NCBI GenBank assembly: GCA_036389675.1
Contig: DASVWI010000023.1
Coordinates: forward strand, 92,087 to 156,086
Length of the DNA: 64,000 nt
Reading direction: 5' to 3'
Source: DASQYE01 sp036389675
Lineage (GTDB): Bacteria > Acidobacteriota > Blastocatellia > Pyrinomonadales > Pyrinomonadaceae
The translations under genes were made by a program, and so were the position numbers. Below are positions 24,292 to 32,606 of the stretch, piece after piece; positions within the stretch are counted from its first letter, which is position 1, and each line of letters opens with the position of its first letter. A model generated the notes under the pieces. It saw only the letters and a program-made list of their open reading frames with translations. It was not told the DNA's origin and ran no database searches.

Positions 24292-25869
24292 ATGCCCGTG
24301 GGGAACCTGAGGTCTATGTCAAATTTGCCGTCTTCGTTGGCTTCCGAAAATAAAATTAACTCCAATCCGCAGTATCATTTACCGCTCGCGGCGATGGTTC
24401 GGGCGCTGTGCCATGCGGCGACCACCGGCCCCGATCTGCTTTACGAGGTGATGCTCAAGCTGACTCTGATGATTGATGCGACGGCGCAGACCTACGGCTT
24501 GGCAACATGGACACAAACCCCTGGGGAGCGACCGCGCTTGAAGTGGGTCGAGGGGCTCAATCAGGACGAAATCGCTGAGGCCGAAATAACGGTAACGACC
24601 GCTCTGTCAGCGCCGGGCAGGGTAATAGAGCCGAAAAGTGGAGATCAGGCCATCTGTCTGGTGCTCAGTTCTGCGGCGACAAGTCGTGAGGGAGCAGCCA
24701 TTTACGGGAGATGCGTACGTCCGCTCAACGAAAATCAGGCGAAAGAGATACGCATACTGTCCGATGTCGCGCAACTTGCTCACGCGCACGTTTCATTAAA
24801 GGGCTCTCAGCAACCGCTGATGAAAACAATGCCGTCCCCGGTCGTTGCCGCTTCGACTTTGCCGGGCATGGTTTTCAACAGTCGCGCGATGTCTGCTGTC
24901 TCGCGCGCGGTCGAGCGCATTAAGGATTCCGACTCGACCGTCTTGATCACGGGTGAATCAGGCACGGGTAAAGAGCTGGTGGCGCGTTCCATTCATCGGC
25001 TTAGTAAGAGGTGTCTGGCCGAGTTCATTCCGTTCAACTGCACGGCAGCGCCAGCCGATTTGATCGAAAGCATGCTCTTCGGCCATCGCAAGGGAGCCTT
25101 CACGGGCGCGCACACGGATTACGAGGGATTGATACGTGCTGCCGAGGGCGGCACGCTTTTTCTGGACGAGATTGGTGATCTGCCGCTGGCCTTACAACCC
25201 AAGCTGCTCAGGTTTCTTCAGGAGGGCGAAGTTCACACGCTCGGCGAGCGCGCTCCGCGAAAGGTTAAGGTGAGGGTGGTCGCCGCCACTCACAAAAACT
25301 TGGAGCGCGAAGTGCGTGAGGGCAGATTCCGCGAAGACCTCTATTATCGCGTCGCGTCGCTCTCGCTCTACGTGCCGCCACTCAGAGAGCGTCCCGAAGA
25401 CACAGCCGCTTTGATCTCTCATTTCCTGACGCACTATGCCAGACGCAACGACCGTGCGATTGCGGGCATTACCAACGAAGCCATCAACGCCCTACAGAAC
25501 TACGCATGGCCGGGCAATGTGCGCGAGTTGGCGGCTGAGATCGAGAGGCTGGTGCTGTATGCGGATGAAGGAACGTATATCACTCTCGAACACATCAACG
25601 AGCGCGTGTTGCCCGAAAGCGCGCGTCACGCGTTGCAGACTAAAGAATCCCCAGCCGACCTGGATCATCTCCTTGAGGATTTCGAGCGCCGTGTGATTAC
25701 GGAAACGCTCAAGCGCCACGACTGCAACGTCGCGCGGACGAGCGAGGCGCTGGGCCTTGGCTCGCGTCAAACGCTCTACAAAAAACTGAAACGCCTGGCG
25801 ATTGATGTCGGTGATTTCCTACAGGAGGACACCGAGCCCGGACTGCAATTGCGCGCCGAGCGACATTAG
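24292..25869 (+). CDS. Sigma-54-dependent transcriptional activator (GAF-AAA+-Fis)
   Basis: A 525-residue enhancer-binding protein. Residues of about 30-175 form a GAF-like sensory domain. Residues 190-430 are the AAA+ domain, with Walker A GESGTGKE, the sigma-54-contacting GAFTGA loop, a Walker B-like GGTLFLDEIGDLP and the arginine finger region REDLYYRVASL. The C terminus is a Fis-type helix-turn-helix (CNVARTSEALGLGSRQTLYK). It should hydrolyse ATP to open sigma-54 promoters. The first such promoter candidate downstream is at 26774, ahead of the Tad locus, with two repeated sites at 26596 and 26690. An alternative start is ATG 24316. There is no receiver domain, so control is probably by ligand or protein binding to GAF. 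Confidence 0.92.
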   Translation: MPVGNLRSMSNLPSSLASENKINSNPQYHLPLAAMVRALCHAATTGPDLLYEVMLKLTLMIDATAQTYGLATWTQTPGERPRLKWVEGLNQDEIAEAEITVTTALSAPGRVIEPKSGDQAICLVLSSAATSREGAAIYGRCVRPLNENQAKEIRILSDVAQLAHAHVSLKGSQQPLMKTMPSPVVAASTLPGMVFNSRAMSAVSRAVERIKDSDSTVLITGESGTGKELVARSIHRLSKRCLAEFIPFNCTAAPADLIESMLFGHRKGAFTGAHTDYEGLIRAAEGGTLFLDEIGDLPLALQPKLLRFLQEGEVHTLGERAPRKVKVRVVAATHKNLEREVREGRFREDLYYRVASLSLYVPPLRERPEDTAALISHFLTHYARRNDRAIAGITNEAINALQNYAWPGNVRELAAEIERLVLYADEGTYITLEHINERVLPESARHALQTKESPADLDHLLEDFERRVITETLKRHDCNVARTSEALGLGSRQTLYKKLKRLAIDVGDFLQEDTEPGLQLRAERH

Positions 25870-25935
25870 GATCATAGGAAACAGGCCGCAGCAGCCCTCT
25901 AACCCCTACATCTTTCAATTCTTCCTTTCCTCCAT

Positions 25936-26430
25936 ATGCTGATCTCTTACGCTCTCTATTTTCTTCTGGCGATATTCATTCACGAGTTGGGCCACTTGGG
26001 CGCGGCGCGTGTGTGTGCCGTTCCCGCGACGGAGTTCGGTCTGGGATGGGGACGGCGAGTTATCTCTTTCAGGTGGGGCGCGGTCGAGTACAAGCTGCAC
26101 GCGCTGCCCATTGGGGCATACGTCCGCCTCGATATGACGGAGCTGCAAAGGCGACCGCTCAGCCAGCAGGTGCTGGTCATGCTGGCGGGCATCAATGTCA
26201 ACCTTGTCGCCGCCGCGCTCTTCGCCGGGACGCGCTTCAGCGCTGTTAATCTGTTGCTGGCTGCGACGAATCTGCTTCCTCTTTACCAGCAGGACGGGTG
26301 GAAGTGCGGGATGCTGATGCTGCGCGGGCTGCTGCGACGCAGGAGCGCGCTCGTTGAATGGACGTTTACGATTGCCGGAAGTTTCATCAGCCTGATGCTC
26401 TTTGCGGTCGAGACGTTTCGCCACCTGTAA
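25936..26430 (+). CDS. Small M50-like (site-2 protease family) membrane protein
   Basis: A 164-residue integral membrane protein. FIHELGHLGAARV near residue 16 has the HExxH zinc motif inside a first transmembrane helix. NLLPLYQQDGWK near residue 118 corresponds to the second motif of site-2 proteases (NxxPxxxxDG), whose Asp is the third metal ligand. There is no PDZ domain and the protein is at the short end of the family. It follows the sigma-54 activator by 66 bases on the same strand and might be cotranscribed. A target is not predictable. Confidence 0.8.
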   Translation: MLISYALYFLLAIFIHELGHLGAARVCAVPATEFGLGWGRRVISFRWGAVEYKLHALPIGAYVRLDMTELQRRPLSQQVLVMLAGINVNLVAAALFAGTRFSAVNLLLAATNLLPLYQQDGWKCGMLMLRGLLRRRSALVEWTFTIAGSFISLMLFAVETFRHL

Positions 26431-26457
26431 CTGACGGACAGCTTTTATCAATTAACG

Positions 26458-26497
26458 AAAGCGATCGGTCTTATCCAGACCGGTCGCTTTTGTTTTG
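26458..26497 (+). terminator. Rho-independent terminator after the M50-like gene
   Basis: AAAGCGATCGGTCT pairs with AGACCGGTCGCTTT (one G-T pair) around a five-base loop and is followed by TGTTTTG. It isolates the activator/protease unit from the Tad locus. Confidence 0.85.
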
Positions 26498-26595
26498 TCA
26501 GCGAGCGCGGCTGGCGCGAATTGTAAGAAAATTTTTTCGCAGTGCGCTTGCGTTAGCCTTCCGGCGTCATCTGCGGGTGAAAAACCTCCGCCCTG

Positions 26596-26615
26596 TGACA
26601 ACGGGCGGCGACAAG
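26596..26615 (+). promoter_or_regulatory. Candidate upstream activator site 1
   Basis: TGACAAC-N5-GCGACAAG. The same 15 fixed bases recur at 26690-26709, and both contain two GACAA half-sites 13 bases apart. The pair lies upstream of the sigma-54 promoter candidate at 26774. Confidence 0.55.
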
Positions 26616-26689
26616 GCCTTAAGTCCCTCACAGCAATTGATTTCATGCGGGTCGGAGCATACAGACCCTTCCATTGGCCCAACCGTTTC

Positions 26690-26709
26690 TGACAACTCTG
26701 GGCGACAAG
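26690..26709 (+). promoter_or_regulatory. Candidate upstream activator site 2
   Basis: Second copy of TGACAAC-N5-GCGACAAG, 94 bases (about nine helical turns) after the first and about 65 bases upstream of the -24 element. The spacer bases differ from the first copy, which argues for selected half-sites. Confidence 0.55.
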
Positions 26710-26773
26710 TGGAATCCCTCTGTTTTCGATCAACTCCATATAAACAGGGCCTTTGAAGTGCCGTGTGGGCGTG

Positions 26774-26789
26774 CGGCACGGGTCTTGTA
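26774..26789 (+). promoter_or_regulatory. Candidate sigma-54 promoter of the Tad locus
   Basis: CGGCACG-GGTC-TTGTA compared with the consensus TGGCACG-N4-TTGCA: ten of the twelve defined positions match, with GG at -24 correctly spaced by ten bases from the -12 dinucleotide. That dinucleotide is GT rather than GC, which may weaken it. It lies 85 bases upstream of the first Tad-locus gene and directly downstream of a sigma-54 activator gene. It partly overlaps a GTGCCG/CGGCAC hairpin at 26757-26778. Confidence 0.55.
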
Positions 26790-26873
26790 AAGAGAGTCGG
26801 CGTCAGTAGTAGCTGTGAAGCGCTCTGTCAAGCTGAAAGTTTCAGGGATAGCAAAGAGGAGGAAAAGGAATTG

Positions 26874-27158
26874 ATGAAAGCAGTCACCGCCCGGATGTTC
26901 ATATCGCTCGTCGGCGTCGCGCTGGTCGTCCCTTTCTTTGTCATTGCGCTGGTCGTCGGTGCGCGTGCTGTGGCTCTGGCGCAGGGGACGCAGGACGATC
27001 TGCTGCTTATCGCTCTCGCTTTCGGCGGCGCAGTGGCTAGCATCATCAACGGCTTCGGTCGTCGTGCAAATAAGGCTGGGCGCATGACGCGCTCAATCAG
27101 CAAGGTGAATGATCAGCCGAGCCCACGAAGCGCTTCAATGATCCACATGGGCTATTAA
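26874..27158 (+). CDS. Small two-helix membrane protein at the head of the Tad locus
   Basis: A 94-residue protein of unknown function. The ATG at 26874 has GAGGAGGAAAAGG upstream. Two transmembrane segments are visible: about residues 8-32 (FISLVGVALVVPFFVIALVV) and 45-60 (LLLIALAFGGAVASIING), followed by a basic tail (GRRANKAGRMTRS). It lies between the sigma-54 promoter candidate and the first Flp pilin, so it would be the first gene of that transcript. It is not one of the standard Tad components. Confidence 0.75.
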   Translation: MKAVTARMFISLVGVALVVPFFVIALVVGARAVALAQGTQDDLLLIALAFGGAVASIINGFGRRANKAGRMTRSISKVNDQPSPRSASMIHMGY

Positions 27159-27265
27159 ATTTTTCCGCCGCCTTCCGGTGACGGTTGCGAGGCAAGCGCA
27201 ACGGTCGCCAACAAGAGGGCATAACCTTCAACCCTTCAACCACACACTCTAAAGGAGCAAGCACA

Positions 27266-27430
27266 ATGATTAAGAATTTCCTTCGCGATGAAACAGGTCT
27301 GGAATTGTCCGAGTACGCGGTCGCCGCCGCGCTGGTCGCCATCGCCGTCGTCGGCGCTTTCTCGACCCTCGGCACGACCATCTCCACCAAGATCGGTGAG
27401 CTGTCTGGCCGCATCACCGCCGGTAAATAA
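27266..27430 (+). CDS. flp: Flp/Fap-type major pilin, copy 1
   Basis: A 54-residue type IVb (Flp) prepilin. The short leader MIKNFLRDETG ends in the glycine cleaved by the prepilin peptidase. The mature part begins LELSEY, with Glu at +5 and Tyr at +6 as in Flp pilins, followed by one hydrophobic helix (AVAAALVAIAVVGAFSTL). AAAGGAG precedes the ATG at 27266. A second, similar pilin gene follows after 103 bases. The product forms the fibre used in surface adhesion. Confidence 0.92.
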   Translation: MIKNFLRDETGLELSEYAVAAALVAIAVVGAFSTLGTTISTKIGELSGRITAGK

Positions 27431-27451
27431 TCCATCAAGACACAATCAGGC

Positions 27452-27490
27452 GCGCTCTTGCTCCTGCATATGAACAGCGAGCAAGAGCGC
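27452..27490 (+). terminator. Hairpin between the two Flp genes
   Basis: GCGCTCTTGCTC and GAGCAAGAGCGC form a perfect 12-base stem with a 15-base loop. There is no T run, so it may stabilise the flp1 transcript or attenuate transcription into downstream genes rather than stop it fully. Confidence 0.65.
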
Positions 27491-27533
27491 ACCGACCCTT
27501 GAACTTGACTCACCCCTACGAGGATTAACCGCG

Positions 27534-27692
27534 ATGCTTAAAAACTTCCTGCATGATGAAACCGGGCTGGAATTGTCCGAATACGCTGTGGCAGCGGCGC
27601 TGGTCGCCATCGCCGTCGCGGGCGTCTTTACCACACTTGGAACCGCCATCACCGGCAAGATCACGGAGCTGACCGCCGGTATCAATAAATAG
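27534..27692 (+). CDS. flp: Flp/Fap-type pilin, copy 2
   Basis: A 52-residue prepilin starting MLKNFLHDETG and continuing LELSEYAVAAALVAIAVAGV. It is about 75% identical by eye to copy 1, mostly in the leader and helix. The Glu +5/Tyr +6 signature is intact. The C-terminal part (TAITGKITELTAGINK) differs from copy 1. A recent tandem duplication is likely; the second copy may be a minor pilin or an alternative subunit. It is short enough to be missed by automatic gene callers. Confidence 0.9.
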   Translation: MLKNFLHDETGLELSEYAVAAALVAIAVAGVFTTLGTAITGKITELTAGINK

Positions 27693-27743
27693 TCTTTGCC
27701 GGATTGAAAGAGAATATTCAAAGACGGAGCAAGCCGAAAACAG

Positions 27744-28268
27744 ATGACCGCCCCGCTCGTTTACATAACACTGATACTCGCGCCCGTTGGCGCAATCATC
27801 GCTTACTACGATGTGCGCTATCGCCGCATTCCGAACGCTTTCGTGTTGGCGACGCTCATCTGTGGGTTCGCGGTCAATCTTATCTTCGCGGGCACAAGCG
27901 GCCTTCTGGCGAGCCTCGGCGGTTGCGCTCTCGCTTTCTTTCCGCTCTTTATCCTGCACGTTTTCGGAGCGATGGGCGCTGGCGATGTCAAGCTTTTCGC
28001 GGCGGTCGGCTCTGTCATCGGCGCGCAGCTTGTGCTGCCGACGCTTTTAATCGTTGCCATCACGGGCGGGGTCATCGCCGTCTATTCAATGATTCGCGCG
28101 CGGACGGTCAGAGCCACCATGCAGCGTGTCCTGATGATTCTGGTCGGCCTGTTGCCCGGCTGGCAAGTCCCGCGTTTCGCTGTCCCCGCAGATCGTCGTC
28201 ACACGATCCCCTACGGGGTTGCCATCATGATCGGCAGCCTCATCTCAGTAGCCCTCTTCCGCGCTTAA
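27744..28268 (+). CDS. tadV: Prepilin peptidase TadV/CpaA
   Basis: A 174-residue A24-family aspartic protease of the inner membrane that removes the leader from Flp pilins and pseudopilins. The two catalytic aspartates are Asp23 (YYDVRYRRIPN) and Asp81 in GAMGAGDVKLF. Several hydrophobic helices are visible. It lacks the N-methyltransferase domain, as is usual for TadV. Encoded 51 bases after the second pilin gene. Confidence 0.92.
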   Translation: MTAPLVYITLILAPVGAIIAYYDVRYRRIPNAFVLATLICGFAVNLIFAGTSGLLASLGGCALAFFPLFILHVFGAMGAGDVKLFAAVGSVIGAQLVLPTLLIVAITGGVIAVYSMIRARTVRATMQRVLMILVGLLPGWQVPRFAVPADRRHTIPYGVAIMIGSLISVALFRA

Positions 28269-28317
28269 AGCCTTTTGTAGCGACGAAAGAGTTCATTCTT
28301 GAACGGAGAAAAGAGCC

Positions 28318-29241
28318 ATGCGGAACAAACGTTTCATGATCGTCCTCGGAGGCGCTCTGCTTTTCGGAACACTCGCGGCCATTTCCGTGAGCCGTTATCT
28401 TTCGAGCGCACAAGCCTACACCAAAAATCTCAACAACGTCGTGGTGGCGAAGGTCGCCATACCGCTTGGCACGAAGATCATCCCCGAGCAGCTGAGCGTC
28501 GTGCAGTTCCCGCGCGATTCCATGCCCGACGGCGTTTTCGACTCTGTTGAAAAGCTGGTCGGTCGCGTCGCCGTCACCAACATCGCCGCGCGCGAGCCCA
28601 TCACGGACGCGAAGCTCGCCGCCGAAGGCACTGCCGGCGGGCTCTCCGCCGTCATCCCCGAAGGATACCGCGCCATCACCGTCAAGGTTGACGATGTCGT
28701 CGGCATCTCCGGCTTCATCCTGCCGGGCGCGATGGTTGACGTAGTGGTCGTCATAGACCCTGCCGAGAATAACATCCGTCAAGACCCCATCTCCAAGATC
28801 GTCTTGCAGAACATCAAGGTGCTGGCGAACGGCCAGAACATAGATCATCCGAAGGACGAGCGCGAGGCCAACAGCGTCAAGGCCGTCACTCTACAGGTGA
28901 CGCCGGAGCAGGCCGAAAAGCTCGTGCTCGCCGCCAACGAAGGCAAGCTGCAACTCGTCATGCGTAACGGCATAGATCAGGAAGATTCGCAGACCACGGG
29001 CCAGAACAAGCGCTCGCTTCTGTCAGGCGAACACGCCATGCCTGTGCCCGACCCGGGCGCGCTCAAGAGCGAGCAGGCGAAGCCAGTCGCACAGACAGCA
29101 GCAGTCGCAGCGCCGCGCCGCGTGCGTCAGGTCATGGAAGCGCCCGCGCCCGTCGTGAGCGCACCGCAAGCGCCGCCTGCGCCGCGCTCCTCGGTCGAGA
29201 TGATCGAGGCGGGCAAGAAACGCAGCGTCGATTTCCCTTAA
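28318..29241 (+). CDS. cpaB: Flp pilus assembly protein CpaB/RcpC
   Basis: A 307-residue periplasmic protein anchored by an N-terminal transmembrane segment (residues 5-30). An SAF domain follows (VVVAKVAIPLGTKIIPEQLS), then the RcpC-type domain with YRAITVKVDDVVGISGFILP and VTLQVTPEQAEKLVLAANEG. The C-terminal third is proline/alanine-rich and probably disordered. It is thought to work with the secretin at the outer membrane. Next gene: the secretin, after palindrome R7. Confidence 0.92.
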   Translation: MRNKRFMIVLGGALLFGTLAAISVSRYLSSAQAYTKNLNNVVVAKVAIPLGTKIIPEQLSVVQFPRDSMPDGVFDSVEKLVGRVAVTNIAAREPITDAKLAAEGTAGGLSAVIPEGYRAITVKVDDVVGISGFILPGAMVDVVVVIDPAENNIRQDPISKIVLQNIKVLANGQNIDHPKDEREANSVKAVTLQVTPEQAEKLVLAANEGKLQLVMRNGIDQEDSQTTGQNKRSLLSGEHAMPVPDPGALKSEQAKPVAQTAAVAAPRRVRQVMEAPAPVVSAPQAPPAPRSSVEMIEAGKKRSVDFP

Positions 29242-29243
29242 AT

Positions 29244-29310
29244 AGTAATCAGCAGCCGGTGATGAGTCGTCGGTCAAACGATGACGACTGATTACCGGCT
29301 ACCGACTGCC
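29244..29310. repeat. Intergenic palindrome R7, GTAATCAG-word type
   Basis: Between cpaB and cpaC. Left arm GTAATCAGCAGCCGGTGATG, right arm containing GACTGATTACCGGCTACC. Unlike R1-R4 the next gene has its own ribosome-binding site (AGAGGAG). Confidence 0.75.
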
Positions 29311-29345
29311 AACGAAGTTTTCGCCACCAGAGGAGCCATAGCATC

Positions 29346-30926
29346 ATGCAGACCCGTTCCCTTATCGCACGCATCGTCACCCTTCTTTGTGCGGCGATGA
29401 TCGTCTCTACCCTCGTCGTCCCCGCCGCGCGCGCGCAGGAGACCTCCTACAGCGCGTCCTTCTCCACCAACAAGGAGGCCGTTCCCGTCAACGTGCTCGT
29501 GGGCCAATCGCGCGTCATCAACTTCGACCGCCCGATTGGTCGCTTCTCGGTCTCGAATCCTGAGATCGCAGAGGCCGTGCTGGTTGCGCCCGATCAGGTG
29601 CTGGTCAACGGCAAGGCGTTCGGTCAGGTCAACTTCATCGCCTGGGAACAGTCGGGCGGAAAGTTTCTGGTCTTCGACGTTTACGTGCGGGCCAATCTTT
29701 CGCTGATCGATTCGCAGATACGCGCGCTCTTTCCCAAAGACGACATACGCCTGAGTCAGGCCAACGGCTCTGTTGTGCTTTCGGGCAGCGTCAAAGACCC
29801 GACGACGGCCACGCAGGTGCAGAACGTGGTCGAGGCCGCCGGATTCAAGACCGTCAATATGCTGGCGACGCCCGTGAAGAACGCGGCGCAGGTGCAGTTG
29901 ATGGTGAGAGTCGCGGAAGTGAGCCGCAATCGCATGAAAGACCTCGGCACGTCTTACGCCTATCAGGGCGGAAGCTCCGGCGTCTATGCCAACACGGGCG
30001 GTGGGCCAAGCTCCCTGGGCAGCGTCACGAACGGCATCCTGACGGGCACGTTCTCCAACGCGCTTAATCTTTTCGTGATGGGCGGAAACACCTTGGCGAT
30101 GATCAGGGCGATGCAGCAGCAGGGCGCACTGCGCTCTCTGGCCGAGCCGAACCTGATCGCTATGGACGGACAGCAGGCGAGCTTTCTGGCCGGCGGAGAG
30201 TTTCCCGTGCCCATCGTGCAGAGCGGCGATAACCGCACGTCCGTCACCGTGGTCTTCAAAGAGTACGGCGTGCGCCTGAACTTCAAGCCGACGATCATCG
30301 ACGAAGACCACATCCGCCTTGAGCTTGAGCCGGAAGTCTCGACGATAGATTTTTCGACCGGCGTTAAGTTCGATGGCTTCGTCATTCCGGCGCTTCGCAC
30401 GCGACGTGCCAAGACCGGCATAGAACTCAGAGACGGCCAGAGCTTTGCGCTCGCGGGCCTCCTGGACAATAGCGAGCAGCGCTCTATGTCGAAAGTTCCG
30501 GTTATCGGCGACATCCCCGTCATCGGCGCTCTCTTCAAATCAAAGTCGTTTCAGAAGCAGGAGACGGAGCTGATCTTTATCGTCACGGCGCAGTTGGTCA
30601 AGCCCGTCAACCCGGACGACCTGCCGAACCTGCGTGGCGTGGACGGCCTCAAGAACGGCTCACCACTGGGCGTCGAGCCCAAGGGCGAAGGCATACAGGG
30701 CGAGAGCGGCTACTCGAACGGAAGCACATCGCAGCACGCCGTGCCCGCCGTCACCGCGCCGAAGCCCGCGGAGAAGACGGTCAAGCCTGCGATGAAGCCC
30801 GCGCTTCCGTCAACCAGCGGCTCGGTCTCGTTTTTGCCGCCGAGCAGAAACGACACATGGCCGCTATCGCTCGGCGCTTCGCCGGTCGCCATGAAGATGG
30901 ATATCGGCGCGGCCCCGCAAAGGTAG
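29346..30926 (+). CDS. cpaC: Tad secretin CpaC/RcpA
   Basis: A 526-residue outer-membrane channel for the Flp pilus. It has a signal peptide (about 1-30, ending AARAQ), a pilus-associated BON-like domain (VNVLVGQSRVINFDRPIGRF), a second BON-like repeat (IRLSQANGSVVLSGSV) and the secretin domain with the conserved VPVIGDIPVIGALFKSKSFQ. A proline/lysine-rich C-terminal tail of about 90 residues is extra. It oligomerises into a gated pore. It stands in the expected place between cpaB and tadG. Confidence 0.93.
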   Translation: MQTRSLIARIVTLLCAAMIVSTLVVPAARAQETSYSASFSTNKEAVPVNVLVGQSRVINFDRPIGRFSVSNPEIAEAVLVAPDQVLVNGKAFGQVNFIAWEQSGGKFLVFDVYVRANLSLIDSQIRALFPKDDIRLSQANGSVVLSGSVKDPTTATQVQNVVEAAGFKTVNMLATPVKNAAQVQLMVRVAEVSRNRMKDLGTSYAYQGGSSGVYANTGGGPSSLGSVTNGILTGTFSNALNLFVMGGNTLAMIRAMQQQGALRSLAEPNLIAMDGQQASFLAGGEFPVPIVQSGDNRTSVTVVFKEYGVRLNFKPTIIDEDHIRLELEPEVSTIDFSTGVKFDGFVIPALRTRRAKTGIELRDGQSFALAGLLDNSEQRSMSKVPVIGDIPVIGALFKSKSFQKQETELIFIVTAQLVKPVNPDDLPNLRGVDGLKNGSPLGVEPKGEGIQGESGYSNGSTSQHAVPAVTAPKPAEKTVKPAMKPALPSTSGSVSFLPPSRNDTWPLSLGASPVAMKMDIGAAPQR

Positions 30927-30968
30927 CTTCCGTAGACCTGAATCAAAGACGTGGGAGAGGAGGACGAG

Positions 30969-32087
30969 ATGAACAAACAGCAGATGCAGAGAACGGCACG
31001 AAAGGGCGAGCGCGGCTCGGTTCTGGCAACGGCTTCGCTGGGCATGCTCGCCCTCCTCTTCGCCGTCGGTCTGGGCGTCGATGTCAGTCACCTTTATGTG
31101 ACGAAGGCCGAGTTACAGAATGCGGCGGATGCGGCGGCGCTCGCCGGAGCGTCCGCCCTGAACTCTTCCGCCGCCGGAATAACGGAAGCCACTGATCGCG
31201 CCGTCACGACCATCAAGAATAAGTACGAGTTCAACCACACGAACATAACCATCCCGCGCACCAACGTTCTTTTCTCAGCCCATCTTGATTACGGGTATAT
31301 GAACGAAACGGCTGCTCAGGGAGTCGCCTCGACTATCCGCTACGTGCAGGTGACGACGCCGCAGTCTCCTGTCGGCATGAGCTTCGCCGCGATGATTCTG
31401 GGCGACAAGCTGAATCTTTCGGCGACGGCCACAGCCGGGGCTGCGCCGATCAACACTTTCATGGACTGGCTGCCGCTCTCCGTCATCGACTACGACGTGC
31501 CGATGATGCCGGGCAACACCTATACGATTCGCGCCGCGTCGAACAATAGCACCTCGCCCGGCAACTATCAGGCGCTGGCCGTCGCCAGTCGCGGCGGCAG
31601 CGACCTGCGCGTAGGCATCGCCAGCGGCGTGCATACGGAGGCCGGGCCGGGCGATGTCTACAGTGTTAATACAGAGCCGGGCGTTAACTCCGGCCCCGTG
31701 CGACAGGGTATTAATACGCGCTTCGATGACTACGCCAGCGGGATGGACCCGGCACAGTATCCGCCCGACACGAACATTAAAGAGAACATCACCTACGACG
31801 AATATCTGGCCGGTAAATCCGTCCAGTCGCCAAGCCACGCGGGCGTCGCTGGTCGACGCGTGGTGATTATCCCGATTATCAAAAAAGATCAGTACGATCA
31901 GGGACGCGATACGGTGAAGTTTGATCGCTTCGGCCTCTTCTTCCTACGCACCAAGGCCGGTAGCGGCAACGGCGGCGACATACAGGCAGAGTACATAGAC
32001 GACACGACGGTGATCGGCAGCGGCGGCTATGACCCGCTCGGCGGCCCCGTCAGCTCAACGATGAACATCCCCGTCCTCTTCAAGTAA
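30969..32087 (+). CDS. tadG: TadG-like pilus assembly protein
   Basis: A 372-residue protein with one N-terminal transmembrane segment (residues 18-40, SVLATASLGMLALLFAVGLG). It carries the Tad-type start VDVSHLYVTKAELQNAADAAALAGASAL, typical of TadG and Von Willebrand-like Tad proteins. The remainder is a secreted, Gly/Asn-rich beta domain without an obvious MIDAS site. The ATG at 30969 has GAGGAGG upstream; an in-frame GTG 18 bases earlier would place that site inside the gene. It probably helps anchor or initiate the pilus. Confidence 0.85.
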   Translation: MNKQQMQRTARKGERGSVLATASLGMLALLFAVGLGVDVSHLYVTKAELQNAADAAALAGASALNSSAAGITEATDRAVTTIKNKYEFNHTNITIPRTNVLFSAHLDYGYMNETAAQGVASTIRYVQVTTPQSPVGMSFAAMILGDKLNLSATATAGAAPINTFMDWLPLSVIDYDVPMMPGNTYTIRAASNNSTSPGNYQALAVASRGGSDLRVGIASGVHTEAGPGDVYSVNTEPGVNSGPVRQGINTRFDDYASGMDPAQYPPDTNIKENITYDEYLAGKSVQSPSHAGVAGRRVVIIPIIKKDQYDQGRDTVKFDRFGLFFLRTKAGSGNGGDIQAEYIDDTTVIGSGGYDPLGGPVSSTMNIPVLFK

Positions 32088-32101
32088 GGTCAAGGCCGAA
32101 A

Positions 32102-32599
32102 ATGAAAGCCAGCTTCCCCTTCATGCGTCCTCTGCGCCGCTTCACCAAAAGTGAGCGCGGCACTCAACTGGTCGAGCTAGCCATCGTGCTGCCGGTCTTC
32201 ATTCTGATGTTCGCGGCGGTCGCGGAATTCGGTCGCTTCTTCTACACCTACACGACCCTGGCGAAGGCCACGCGCGTCGGCGCGCGCTACCTGATGAGCC
32301 AGCCGGCGAAGGCCATGGATGACAACGCCCGTAGACTCGTTATGTGCGGCAACACGACCGCGTGCGCCGATACAGACATGGTTATCAGCGGGCTCACCAT
32401 CGATCAGGTGAAGATTGACAGGGCGGGCGGCGTACCCGGCGTCCTGCCCGAGACGATCAACGTCCGCATCGAGGGCTTTTACTACGAGCCGGTATTCGAT
32501 CTCGGCAAGCTGACGGGCAACCCGGCGTACTCGCTGAAAATACAGGTCGCTCCGAGCACCATGATGCAGGCACTGTCAACGACACCGGCAATTCTATAG
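32102..32599 (+). CDS. tadE: TadE-family pseudopilin
   Basis: A 165-residue minor pilin-like protein. SERG/TQLVEL provides a prepilin peptidase site after Gly20 with Glu at +5. A hydrophobic helix follows (AIVLPVFILMFAAVAEFG) and FFYTYTTLAKATRVGARYLM. The globular C-terminal part has two cysteines (CGNTTAC) that could form a disulphide. It follows tadG by 14 bases and precedes a second TadE-like gene by seven. Confidence 0.9.
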   Translation: MKASFPFMRPLRRFTKSERGTQLVELAIVLPVFILMFAAVAEFGRFFYTYTTLAKATRVGARYLMSQPAKAMDDNARRLVMCGNTTACADTDMVISGLTIDQVKIDRAGGVPGVLPETINVRIEGFYYEPVFDLGKLTGNPAYSLKIQVAPSTMMQALSTTPAIL

Positions 32600-32606
32600 G
32601 GGCTGA

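Noticed and set aside
26520..26760. Possible c-di-GMP or other riboswitch upstream of the Tad genes
   Set aside because: The conserved core sequences of the known classes were not found; the repeated TGACAAC sites explain the structure better.
26452..26779. Open frames around the Tad upstream region, both strands
   Set aside because: They overlap the terminator, activator sites and sigma-54 promoter; translations look random.
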